In this document: piece after piece, positions 54,070 to 61,640 of the stretch
Position numbering within the stretch: the stretch's first letter is position 1
How the letters are laid out: the number at the start of each line of letters is the position of its first letter
Assembly (NCBI RefSeq): GCF_035918315.1
Contig: NZ_CP142146.1
Span: 248,001 to 312,000, forward strand
Reading direction: 5' to 3'
Origin: Vagococcus jeotgali
Lineage (GTDB): Bacteria > Bacillota > Bacilli > Lactobacillales > Vagococcaceae
Length of the DNA: 64,000 nt
The notes under the pieces: model-generated
What the model was told of the DNA's origin: nothing
Seen by the model: the letters and a program-made list of their open reading frames with translations, nothing else
The model's database searches: none
Made by a program: the position numbers and the translations under genes

Positions 54070-55476
54070 TCAGGCTGTTTTTTCAGCCTCATATTCTTCG
54101 ATAGTACGGTCAATACTTTGAAGATACCTTTTGAAAGACTCAAGTTTCCACGGATGTGACTGTGGTGGAATGTACTTGCGTCTTTCTTTTTTTATATCTG
54201 AAGAAACCCCATCAAACTCTTTTGAATAGGTCTCGTGGGTTTTTAATCGTCTAGTAGGATAAATTTTTTCTGCTATATTAACATAAATCTCCCCGTTAAA
54301 AGCTTTTATAATTAATGCTTTTGTTTTTCTTGTAAAATATTTGTCGCTACTACCTTCCATTGGAAGATAAAATTTATTTTGATACTTAATATGATGGCCA
54401 TTATCGACTATACGATGAGAGACAGTAGCTAGTAATAAATTAATTTCAGCTGTTGTAGGAGAAGTTTCATAAACACTTTCTGCAGTTTTGTGACCAAATT
54501 GTCGATTAAACTTTCGAATCCATACAGATAGAAATTGATTAGCCTCCTCTATAGAATGTATATTTGCTATCTCAAGATCAACAGGCAATCTTGATTGCAC
54601 TGTCCCATTTAAACGTTCTACACGACCTTTCGCTTGAGGAATAGAGGATGTTTTTATGTCAATACCTAATTGATGACAAGCAAACCCAAACTGCGTGAAC
54701 GTATCTTCTTCTACAGCTTTTGTTGATTTTCTGTTGTACTCAAAGACGGTTCGTTTATCTGTTAGAAAAGTGGCAGGAATCCCTTGTTTTGTCAGAATTT
54801 GATGAAGAACATGGTAATAACCATTGAGCGTTTCCTGTTGGTCAAAATAAGCGCCAACAATATTACCTGATGCGTCGTCAATAGCTAAATGAAGATGAGT
54901 TATTTGATTTCCAAACCAATTATATGAACTAGCATCTAATTGAATTAATTCTCCTTTGTATTTTTTTCTAGGTCGACTAGGATGGGTCTTTTCAGGGAGT
55001 TCTAGGTAGTCTTCAGCTCTTGGAACCAATAGGTTCTCTGATTGTTTGGTTTGTTGACCTTCTTGCTTTATTAATTGTTTGAGTCTTCTTTTTGTCTTTT
55101 TTTGAGCCTTTGGTGAAAGTATTTTTGCTTTGTACAGGATGCTTCTAATTGTAGTATCTGTATAACAGATATGATGGTCGTTTTTCAGTATTTCAGTAAA
55201 ATGCCTAATATTTGGTTTAATACTAAACGATTGATAACTAGTGATTATTTGTTGTTTTACTTTTTCAGGCACAGAGTGCTTATTTTTTCTCCCTCGATTT
55301 TTATGGACAAATGCTGATTTACCATTTTCCCTGTATGATTTCACTAAACGGTTAATTTGTCGTATAGATAAATTAAGTTCAACACTAGCTCTCTTTTTTT
55401 GTTTTTTATTTTCAGCGACAGCTTTAATAACTTGATACTTTTTGGTTTCATTCATTGTTAGATTTATCCTTTTCAT
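54070..55476 (-). CDS. IS1202-group transposase
   Basis: A 468-residue DDE transposase: N-terminal helix-turn-helix regions (MNETKKYQVIKAVAENKKQK, LNLSIRQINRLVKSYRENG), a second DNA-binding part, and the catalytic core with D in ELIQLDASSYNWFG, D in ATFLTDKRTVF and E in GRVERLNGTVQSRLP. The C-terminal domain is of the ISNCY type (YYINGEIYVN-like strand). The ATG at 55455 has an RBS (AAAAGGA); the frame is also open from 55476. It seems intact and is transcribed away from aspS. Confidence 0.9.
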   Translation of the reverse strand: MKRINLTMNETKKYQVIKAVAENKKQKKRASVELNLSIRQINRLVKSYRENGKSAFVHKNRGRKNKHSVPEKVKQQIITSYQSFSIKPNIRHFTEILKNDHHICYTDTTIRSILYKAKILSPKAQKKTKRRLKQLIKQEGQQTKQSENLLVPRAEDYLELPEKTHPSRPRKKYKGELIQLDASSYNWFGNQITHLHLAIDDASGNIVGAYFDQQETLNGYYHVLHQILTKQGIPATFLTDKRTVFEYNRKSTKAVEEDTFTQFGFACHQLGIDIKTSSIPQAKGRVERLNGTVQSRLPVDLEIANIHSIEEANQFLSVWIRKFNRQFGHKTAESVYETSPTTAEINLLLATVSHRIVDNGHHIKYQNKFYLPMEGSSDKYFTRKTKALIIKAFNGEIYVNIAEKIYPTRRLKTHETYSKEFDGVSSDIKKERRKYIPPQSHPWKLESFKRYLQSIDRTIEEYEAEKTA

Positions 55477-55546
55477 AAAGTTATTTTATCATTTTGGGAC
55501 ATTTTGTCTTTCGACCTACTTAGGACATTATCACTTTCGAATGATA

Positions 55547-55574
55547 TTAGTAGAGAGTTACCTTGGTAATCACT
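55547..55574. repeat. Right copy of the 28-base target duplication
   Basis: Direct repeat of 53931-53958. Its last base is the first base of the TTGACT -35 hexamer of aspS. Confidence 0.95.
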
Positions 55575-55602
55575 TGACTTTTAACAATATCTTTAGTATT
55601 TT
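55574..55602 (+). promoter_or_regulatory. Promoter of the aspS T-box transcript
   Basis: TTGACT (55574-55579), a 17-base spacer and TATTTT (55597-55602). It is intact next to the right edge of the insertion. Confidence 0.65.
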
Positions 55603-55611
55603 AGTTAATAA

Positions 55612-55840
55612 TATCAATGAAAGAGATGCTTATTTTCATGTTTAGTCAGAGAGGGTATATGTGGTGAGAGTACCTAGAAAAAAAGCAGACACTCTGGAGA
55701 TAGATGGTTAACCCCATTCCGTTTACGAAGGTTATATCGTAAGAGAGAAAAAATAAGGGATTATTTTTTCTAAAATTAGGTGGTACCGCGTGTAAGTGAT
55801 TATTCGCCCTTGTTGTTATTTACGCAAGGGCTTTTTTTAT
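55612..55840 (+). promoter_or_regulatory. T-box riboswitch, tRNA-Asp specific, upstream of aspS
   Basis: Stem I begins with CAGAGAGGGTA and has a GGTGAGAG loop; the specifier GAC (Asp) lies at 55688-55690 just before ACTCTGG, which pairs with CAGAGAG. The antiterminator motif AGGTGGTACCGCG is at 55778-55790 and its variable base is U (pairs with G73 of tRNA-Asp as a wobble). The terminator GCCCTTG / CAAGGGC (55806-55838) ends 30 bases before aspS. Uncharged tRNA-Asp should raise aspS expression. Confidence 0.92.
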
Positions 55841-55867
55841 TGAAAAAGACTAAGGAGAGTTTTATTA

Positions 55868-57637
55868 ATGGATAAAAGAACAAATTATTGTGGTTTAATA
55901 TCAGAAAAAGAATTAGGTGAAGAGGTCGTTGTTAAGGGCTGGATTCAAAAACGTCGTGATTTAGGTGGTCTGATTTTTATCGATTTAAGAGATAGAGAAG
56001 GCATTGTTCAAGTTGTTTTTAATCCTGAAGTCTCAAATGAAGCTTTAGAAATTGCTGATTCATGTCGAAGTGAGTATGTGATTGGTGTTAAAGGTAAGGT
56101 TGTTAAGCGTGGTGATTCTGCAGTTAACCCTAAGATGAAAACAGGGACAATTGAAATTATAGCCGAGGATATAGTTGTATATAATGAAGCAAAAACACCT
56201 CCTTTTGTGATAGAAGATGATCAAACAATTAGTGATGATGTACGTATGACGTATCGTTATATGGATATTCGTCGCCCGTCAATGATGAATACGTTAAAAT
56301 TACGTCATGATGTGAGTAATGTTATTCGTAATTATTTAAATGATCATGGTTTTATGGATGTAGAGACACCTTACTTAAATAAATCAACCCCAGAAGGCGC
56401 TCGTGATTATCTAGTACCATCGCGCGTTCATCCTGGACATTTTTATGCTCTACCACAATCACCGCAAACAACGAAACAGTTGTTAATGGGTGCTGGTGTG
56501 GATCGTTATTATCAAATTGTTCGTTGTTTTAGAGATGAAGATTTACGTGGAGATCGTCAGCCAGAGTTTACCCAAGTCGATATTGAAACAAGTTTTTTAA
56601 GTGCTGAGGAGATCCAAACTTATACAGAAAATATGTTAGCTAAAGTAATGAAAGATGTGATGAAACAAGAAATCACGTTACCATTCCCACGTATGACTTA
56701 TGACGATGCTATGGATAGATACGGAAGTGATAAGCCAGACACACGCTTTGGTATGGAGTTAATTGATTTAAAAGATGCTGTTAGGGATGTTGAATTTAAA
56801 GTATTTCAAAATGCACTTTCAACTGGCGGTCAAGTAAAGGCTCTTAATGCTAAAGGAGCAGCTGGTAATTATTCTCGTAAAGATTTAGATAAATTAGGTG
56901 AATGGTTAGCTCAGTTTGGTGCTAAGGGACTTGCCTGGGTTAAAGTAGAAGAAGATGGACTTAAGGGTCCAATTGCTAAGTTTTTAACAGAATCTACTGA
57001 TGCCATTAAAGAAGCGACACAAGCTGAAGTGGGTGATTTGTTATTATTTGCAGCAGATACAAGCTCAGTTGTAGCATCATCTCTTGGTGCGCTACGTAAT
57101 CGTTTAGGTAAAGAGTTAGATTTAATTGATACAGATAAATTTAATTTCTTATGGATTGTGGATTGGCCACTTTTAGAGTATGACGAAGAAGCAGGCAGAT
57201 ATGCTGCAGCTCATCATCCATTTACTATGCCAAAAGAAAGTGATATTGAGTTATTATCAACTGCACCAGAAAAAGCATATGCACAAGCATATGATGTTGT
57301 CTTAAATGGTTATGAATTAGGTGGAGGATCACTTAGAATTTATCAACGTGACCTTCAAGAAAAAATGTTTGAAGCATTAGGTTTTACTAAAGAATCAGCA
57401 GCTTCACAGTTTGGCTTCTTATTAGACGCACTAGAATATGGTTTCCCACCACATGGGGGAATTGCTTTAGGATTAGACCGTTTAGTGATGTTACTTGCTA
57501 AGAAAGATAATATCCGTGACGTCATTGCCTTTCCTAAAAATAGCCGTGCAGCTGACTTAATGACATCAGCTCCAAGTACTCCCTCAGCTGACCAATTAGA
57601 AGAATTATCTTTGCGTGTCACAAAGGAGGAAAAATAA
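55868..57637 (+). CDS. aspS: Aspartyl-tRNA synthetase
   Basis: A 589-residue class II synthetase of the bacterial type: N-terminal OB-fold anticodon-binding domain ([23 protein letters not shown]), class II motifs ([41 protein letters not shown]) and an inserted GAD domain in between. It charges tRNA-Asp. In many relatives hisS precedes aspS in one operon; here aspS has its own T-box and promoter and hisS is absent. Confidence 0.97.
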   Translation: MDKRTNYCGLISEKELGEEVVVKGWIQKRRDLGGLIFIDLRDREGIVQVVFNPEVSNEALEIADSCRSEYVIGVKGKVVKRGDSAVNPKMKTGTIEIIAEDIVVYNEAKTPPFVIEDDQTISDDVRMTYRYMDIRRPSMMNTLKLRHDVSNVIRNYLNDHGFMDVETPYLNKSTPEGARDYLVPSRVHPGHFYALPQSPQTTKQLLMGAGVDRYYQIVRCFRDEDLRGDRQPEFTQVDIETSFLSAEEIQTYTENMLAKVMKDVMKQEITLPFPRMTYDDAMDRYGSDKPDTRFGMELIDLKDAVRDVEFKVFQNALSTGGQVKALNAKGAAGNYSRKDLDKLGEWLAQFGAKGLAWVKVEEDGLKGPIAKFLTESTDAIKEATQAEVGDLLLFAADTSSVVASSLGALRNRLGKELDLIDTDKFNFLWIVDWPLLEYDEEAGRYAAAHHPFTMPKESDIELLSTAPEKAYAQAYDVVLNGYELGGGSLRIYQRDLQEKMFEALGFTKESAASQFGFLLDALEYGFPPHGGIALGLDRLVMLLAKKDNIRDVIAFPKNSRAADLMTSAPSTPSADQLEELSLRVTKEEK

Positions 57638-57665
57638 TCAATCTATCATGGATTGAGGAGAATAA

Positions 57666-58553
57666 ATGATGGAAAAAATAAAAACATATAAAGATTATAT
57701 GGTTGATAATGGCTATATGGAAAAAATATCGATGGCCTTTGTAAATGGGATATTACAAGCAATTGCCCTAAATTTATTTTGGCAGCCTGGTCATATTTAT
57801 GCCAGTGGAATTACAGGTTTGGGACAAATTATTGTCACGTTAACTGAGAAAATGTCAGGTATCGGCCTACCTATGGGGGTTGTATTGTATTGTTTAAATA
57901 TCCCCTTGTTTATTCTAGCTTGGTTTAAACTAAGTAAGAGGTTTACCATTTTTACAATGATTTCAGTCTTTATGACGTCCTTGTTTGTCCAACTAATTCC
58001 TGTAACTGTTTTATCTGAAGATCCTATTATTTGTGCGATTTTTGGTGGGGCAATTTGTGGGTTAGGTGTCGGACTGGCTCTTAGAAGCGGTTTGTCATCA
58101 GGAGGACTCGATATTGTGAGTATGACAATTCGTAAAATGACAGGACGTAATATTGGATCTTTAAATATCTTTTTTAATGCATGTATTATCATGACGTCAG
58201 GTTATTTATTTGGTTGGCCATATGCGTTTTATAGTGCTTTCTCTATTTTTGTAAATGGTAAAGTGGTAGATATGGTCTTTACTAAACAGAAAAAAATGCA
58301 AGTTATGATTATCACAACACATATGGAAGATGTGGTAGAACAACTTCATGGAAGAATTCGTCGTGGTATCACGATTTTAAATGATGCTGAGGGAGCTTTT
58401 AATCATAATGAGCAAAAGGTATTATTAACTGTTTTAACAAGGGATCAAATTCCTATTTTACAAGCAGTAATGGAAAAAGCTGATCCAAAAGCTTTTGTTA
58501 GTATTTCTGAAAATGTGACGATTATGGGGAATTTTTATGAGACCATTGATTAA
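57666..58553 (+). CDS. YitT family membrane protein
   Basis: A 295-residue protein: five to six membrane helices (about 20-210; the typical FWQPGHIYASGITGLGQI, and SGGLDIVSMTIRK) followed by a cytoplasmic DUF2179 domain (VMIITTHMEDVVEQLHGR, RGITILNDAEGAF). The transport substrate is unknown. RBS GGAG; located 28 bases after aspS and probably co-transcribed; ends at a terminator. Confidence 0.92.
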   Translation: MMEKIKTYKDYMVDNGYMEKISMAFVNGILQAIALNLFWQPGHIYASGITGLGQIIVTLTEKMSGIGLPMGVVLYCLNIPLFILAWFKLSKRFTIFTMISVFMTSLFVQLIPVTVLSEDPIICAIFGGAICGLGVGLALRSGLSSGGLDIVSMTIRKMTGRNIGSLNIFFNACIIMTSGYLFGWPYAFYSAFSIFVNGKVVDMVFTKQKKMQVMIITTHMEDVVEQLHGRIRRGITILNDAEGAFNHNEQKVLLTVLTRDQIPILQAVMEKADPKAFVSISENVTIMGNFYETID

Positions 58554-58557
58554 CAGA

Positions 58558-58591
58558 CAAAAAAAGGAATCTTAAAGGATTCCTTTTTTTT
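58558..58591. terminator. Terminator after yitT family gene
   Basis: AAAAAAAGGAATC and GGATTCCTTTTTTT pair around TTAAA. T-runs on both strands; shared with the convergent yazA gene. Confidence 0.9.
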
Positions 58592-58850
58592 GTATATAGA
58601 TGTCCTTTTTTATTCTCGTGAGTTGTTTAAATGCATATTCTTTCTTCATAGCCTCACTCTTTGTTTGGAAACTTTCTGAATAAATCATCTCAAGAGGACG
58701 GCGTTTTTTGATACGAGTATATTTGGCACCAATGCCCTTATTATGCTCAGCTAAGCGCCTATCTAAATCAGTAGTGTACCCTGCATAAAGCGTATTATCA
58801 GCACATTTTAGAACGTAGAAGAAATGTTGTTTGTTATTATTTATTGCCAT
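58572..58850 (-). CDS. yazA: GIY-YIG nuclease superfamily protein (YazA)
   Basis: A 92-residue single-domain GIY-YIG protein: [23 protein letters not shown] (GIY-YIG variant YVL...YAG), with R and E further along ([28 protein letters not shown]). Its role is unknown; it is conserved next to the tRNA methyltransferase gene. The start at 58850 overlaps the trmN6 end by 14 bases; a longer frame to 58928 runs further into trmN6. Confidence 0.9.
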   Translation of the reverse strand: MAINNNKQHFFYVLKCADNTLYAGYTTDLDRRLAEHNKGIGAKYTRIKKRRPLEMIYSESFQTKSEAMKKEYAFKQLTRIKKDIYIQKKGIL

Positions 58851-59583
58851 ATAACATCGCCCTAATTTCTGGAAGATACTCGTTGTTCTCTCCGTAAACA
58901 TACAAAGGAGGTAAAACACGTAAACCATCTAATTTACCATCTTTAATGCCTTCAATTAAAATGGTATTGGCTTCCTTGTTATGTTTAGGGTAAATAAACT
59001 GAATTTTCTTAGGAGCAATTCGGTGTCTTTTCATACTATCTAAAATATCCATTAATCTATCGGGTCTATGTACCATCGCTATTTTTCCATTCATTTTTAA
59101 AAGAACTGAAGCTTCCTTAAAAACATCATCTAATTTTAAATGAATCTCGTGTCTTGCAATAGCTAAATGTGGGTTAGGATTTTTTTTACTATCTGGAGCT
59201 TCTTTAAAGTAAGGTGGATTACAAGTGATAAAGTCAACAGAATCATTAGGAATCACCTCTCTGATTTGATTAATGTCATGGTGAATCATGCGAGTATTGT
59301 CTTCAAAGTGATTAAGTAAGATACTTCGATTTGCCATAGAAAAGAGTTTTTCTTGGATTTCTACTCCAATAATCTCTGCTTTAGTTTTTGGCCTCATAAA
59401 AAGGCTAACTGCCCCGTTTCCTGCACAAAAATCAACAATAGTTCCTTTTTTAGGGATGTGAGCAAACTGTGCTAATAAGACAGCATCTAGAGAAAAAGAA
59501 AACACATCTGAACTTTGAATAATTTGAATATCTTCTGACATTAACTGATCAATTCTCTCCCCAGGGTTTAATAAATGGGTCAT
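58837..59583 (-). CDS. trmN6: tRNA1(Val) (adenine37-N6)-methyltransferase
   Basis: A 248-residue Rossmann-fold methyltransferase that makes m6A37 in tRNA1-Val. The N6-adenine motif NPPYF is at about residue 122, the SAM motif [14 protein letters not shown] at about 46. Bacillus YabB type. The start is ATG at 59583 with RBS AGAGAGGAT-like sequence. Conserved with yazA. Confidence 0.92.
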   Translation of the reverse strand: MTHLLNPGERIDQLMSEDIQIIQSSDVFSFSLDAVLLAQFAHIPKKGTIVDFCAGNGAVSLFMRPKTKAEIIGVEIQEKLFSMANRSILLNHFEDNTRMIHHDINQIREVIPNDSVDFITCNPPYFKEAPDSKKNPNPHLAIARHEIHLKLDDVFKEASVLLKMNGKIAMVHRPDRLMDILDSMKRHRIAPKKIQFIYPKHNKEANTILIEGIKDGKLDGLRVLPPLYVYGENNEYLPEIRAMLYGNK

Positions 59584-59695
59584 GATAAAAAATCCTCTCT
59601 TAAAGTAAGTTGTTCATTTATTATATCAGAAAAGCTTGCATCTTTAGAGAGAATTAGGCATACTAATAGAGAATTTAAAGAAGAGGATGAGAGAC

Positions 59696-60316
59696 ATGTA
59701 CCGATTACTATTGTATATTGTACGTAGTTTAAATTTTTTAATTAATACTAATTCCCGTTACGTGGGCAAAGAGAACTTACTAAAAGATGAGAACTATGTT
59801 TTAGTAGGTCCTCATAGAACTTGGTTTGAGCCAATGTATTTTGCTATGGGGGCTTGGCCAAAGCGATTTGCTTTTATGGCTAAAAAAGAATTATTTAAAA
59901 ACCCAGTGTTAAGATATATTTTAGAAAAAGCTAATGTCTTTCCAGTTGACCGAGATAATCCGGGACCAAGTGCGATTAAAACACCTGTGAAAACATTAAA
60001 AAATACTGATTTAAGTGTCATGATGTTTCCAAGTGGGAGTCGTTACTCAGACGAGTTAAAAGGTGGAGCTGCACTTATTGCTAAGATGGCTAAAGTTCAA
60101 ATTGTGCCAGCTGTGTATCAAGGTCCTTTATCATTTTGGGGGTTATGGACTAAACGTCGGGTGACAATTGCTTATGGTGAGCCGATTGATATTTCAGATA
60201 TAAAAAAAATGGATAAAACAGGTGTTGAAGAGGTTGAAAGACGCATGCAAGAAGCCTTTAAAAAATTGGACAATCAAATCAATCCAGACTTTGTATATCA
60301 ACGTGAAAAAAAATAA
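59696..60316 (+). CDS. plsC: 1-acyl-sn-glycerol-3-phosphate acyltransferase
   Basis: A 206-residue acyltransferase that makes phosphatidic acid. The catalytic HX4(D/E) motif is HRTWFE (E in place of D), the acyl-binding motif is VFPVDRDNPG, and the usual FPEGTR is FPSGSR. I recall these variants in other Lactobacillales PlsC proteins. An N-terminal hydrophobic segment anchors it to the membrane. The second ATG (59696) is better spaced from AGAGGA than the one at 59687. Confidence 0.9.
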   Translation: MYRLLLYIVRSLNFLINTNSRYVGKENLLKDENYVLVGPHRTWFEPMYFAMGAWPKRFAFMAKKELFKNPVLRYILEKANVFPVDRDNPGPSAIKTPVKTLKNTDLSVMMFPSGSRYSDELKGGAALIAKMAKVQIVPAVYQGPLSFWGLWTKRRVTIAYGEPIDISDIKKMDKTGVEEVERRMQEAFKKLDNQINPDFVYQREKK

Positions 60317-60363
60317 TCAGGTGAAAACAAATGGTTAAGTGAAACCTGAAGATTAATCTTTTT

Positions 60364-60391
60364 GAAGTAGAGAAATCTGCTTCTTTTTTTA
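60364..60391 (+). terminator. Terminator after plsC
   Basis: GAAGTAGA and TCTGCTTC pair around GAAA, followed by a T-run. Confidence 0.75.
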
Positions 60392-60453
60392 TAGACAAAA
60401 ATCCACTCTGATTTAAAAGAACAGGCTTTGGTTTAACTATCTGAGCCTAAATT

Positions 60454-60462
60454 TGATATAAT
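60454..60462 (+). promoter_or_regulatory. Extended -10 promoter of sbcDC
   Basis: TGATATAAT: a TG dinucleotide one base before a consensus -10 (60457-60462); a weak -35 lies near 60432. Confidence 0.5.
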
Positions 60463-60493
60463 AGAAAGAAGAGCATTTTTTAGGAGGGTTCTG

Positions 60494-61630
60494 ATGAAAT
60501 TTTTACACACAGCAGATTGGCACATTGGTAGAAAATTAAATGGTTTTTCTTTATTAGAGGAGCAACGAGATATTTTTTTTAAAATGCTAGATGTGGCGAT
60601 TGAAGAAGAAGTGGATGCGATTGTTGTTGCTGGAGATTTATATGATCGTTCAGTTCCAAGTGTAGAAGCAGTTGAGTTATTAAATGAGATGATGATTGAG
60701 ATGAATTTAGTCCATCATTTTCCTGTATTAGCTATCTCTGGTAATCATGATAGTCCGACAAGATTAGCTACTGCTACACCTTGGTTAAAAGAAAAAGATT
60801 TTTATTTATATACGACACTAAAACAAGCACTAACTCCTGTTGTTATTAAAGATACTCAATTTTTTTTACTACCATATGTTGAACCTGTTCAAGGACGTTT
60901 GTATTTTAATGATGAAAATTTAAAGACTATCCCCCAAGTGGTGGAACGAGTTGTTAGTGAGATGGAGCTGCAATTTGATGCAGAAAAACATCATGTACTC
61001 GTGGGACATTTTTTTGCAGCTGGTTCTAGTAAAACAGATTCTGAAACACCTTTAGAGGTGGGGGGATTATCAAGTGTACCACTTGGGCTATTTGATGCAT
61101 TTGATTATGTTGCTCTGGGACACCTACATTATCAAGATGCCATTAAACATCATGATAAGGTGAAATATAGTGGCTCGTTATTAAAATATTCGCTATCTGA
61201 AAAACATCATACTAAAGGTTGTCGTTTAGTTGATATATCAGGCGAAAAGGTCAACAGTCACTTTATTCCTCTTGAACCTATGCGAGATGTGAAAGTATTA
61301 TCTGGTGAGTTTGCCCAGTTGATGGATTATGAATTTTATAAACATTTAGATTTAAACCATTACTACCATATAGTATTAAAAGACAAATTAAGTATTAGTC
61401 AAGCTTTATCAGAACTTAGAAATATTTACCCTAATATGATCAGCTTAGAGCGAGAGAAGTACTTTAAAGAAGTTAGTAACTCACATGAGGCATGGGAAGA
61501 GGCAAAAAAGAAATTAAGTCCAAAAGATTTAGTTACTAATTATTATGAAGAAGTGACAGAAACAACACTAACATCTAAGCAGCTCTCTTTATTAGAAGAG
61601 ATTATTATTGAGATAAATAAAGAAAAGTGA
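60494..61630 (+). CDS. sbcD: Exonuclease subunit SbcD
   Basis: A 378-residue Mre11-type nuclease: phosphodiesterase motifs HTADWHIGR, VVAGDLYDRS, ISGNHDSP, VGHFFAAG and ALGHLHYQD. With SbcC it opens hairpins and DNA-protein ends. RBS AGGAGG. The sbcC start lies 10 bases after the stop. Confidence 0.96.
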   Translation: MKFLHTADWHIGRKLNGFSLLEEQRDIFFKMLDVAIEEEVDAIVVAGDLYDRSVPSVEAVELLNEMMIEMNLVHHFPVLAISGNHDSPTRLATATPWLKEKDFYLYTTLKQALTPVVIKDTQFFLLPYVEPVQGRLYFNDENLKTIPQVVERVVSEMELQFDAEKHHVLVGHFFAAGSSKTDSETPLEVGGLSSVPLGLFDAFDYVALGHLHYQDAIKHHDKVKYSGSLLKYSLSEKHHTKGCRLVDISGEKVNSHFIPLEPMRDVKVLSGEFAQLMDYEFYKHLDLNHYYHIVLKDKLSISQALSELRNIYPNMISLEREKYFKEVSNSHEAWEEAKKKLSPKDLVTNYYEEVTETTLTSKQLSLLEEIIIEINKEK

Positions 61631-61640
61631 GGAACGACAG

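Larger units (their letters stand above)
53959..55546 (-). mobile_element. IS1202-group (ISNCY) insertion sequence
   Basis: A 1588-base element with one transposase gene, bounded by imperfect inverted repeats (left TGTCAATCGAACATAAAAAT, right read inward TATCATTCGAAAGTGATAAT, 18 of 24 matching) and a 28-base target duplication. A motif GGACATTNTNNCTTTCGA occurs twice at the right end (55497-55514, 55523-55540) and once inverted at the left (53964-53981). It lies in the gap between the amidase gene and aspS. Confidence 0.92.
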
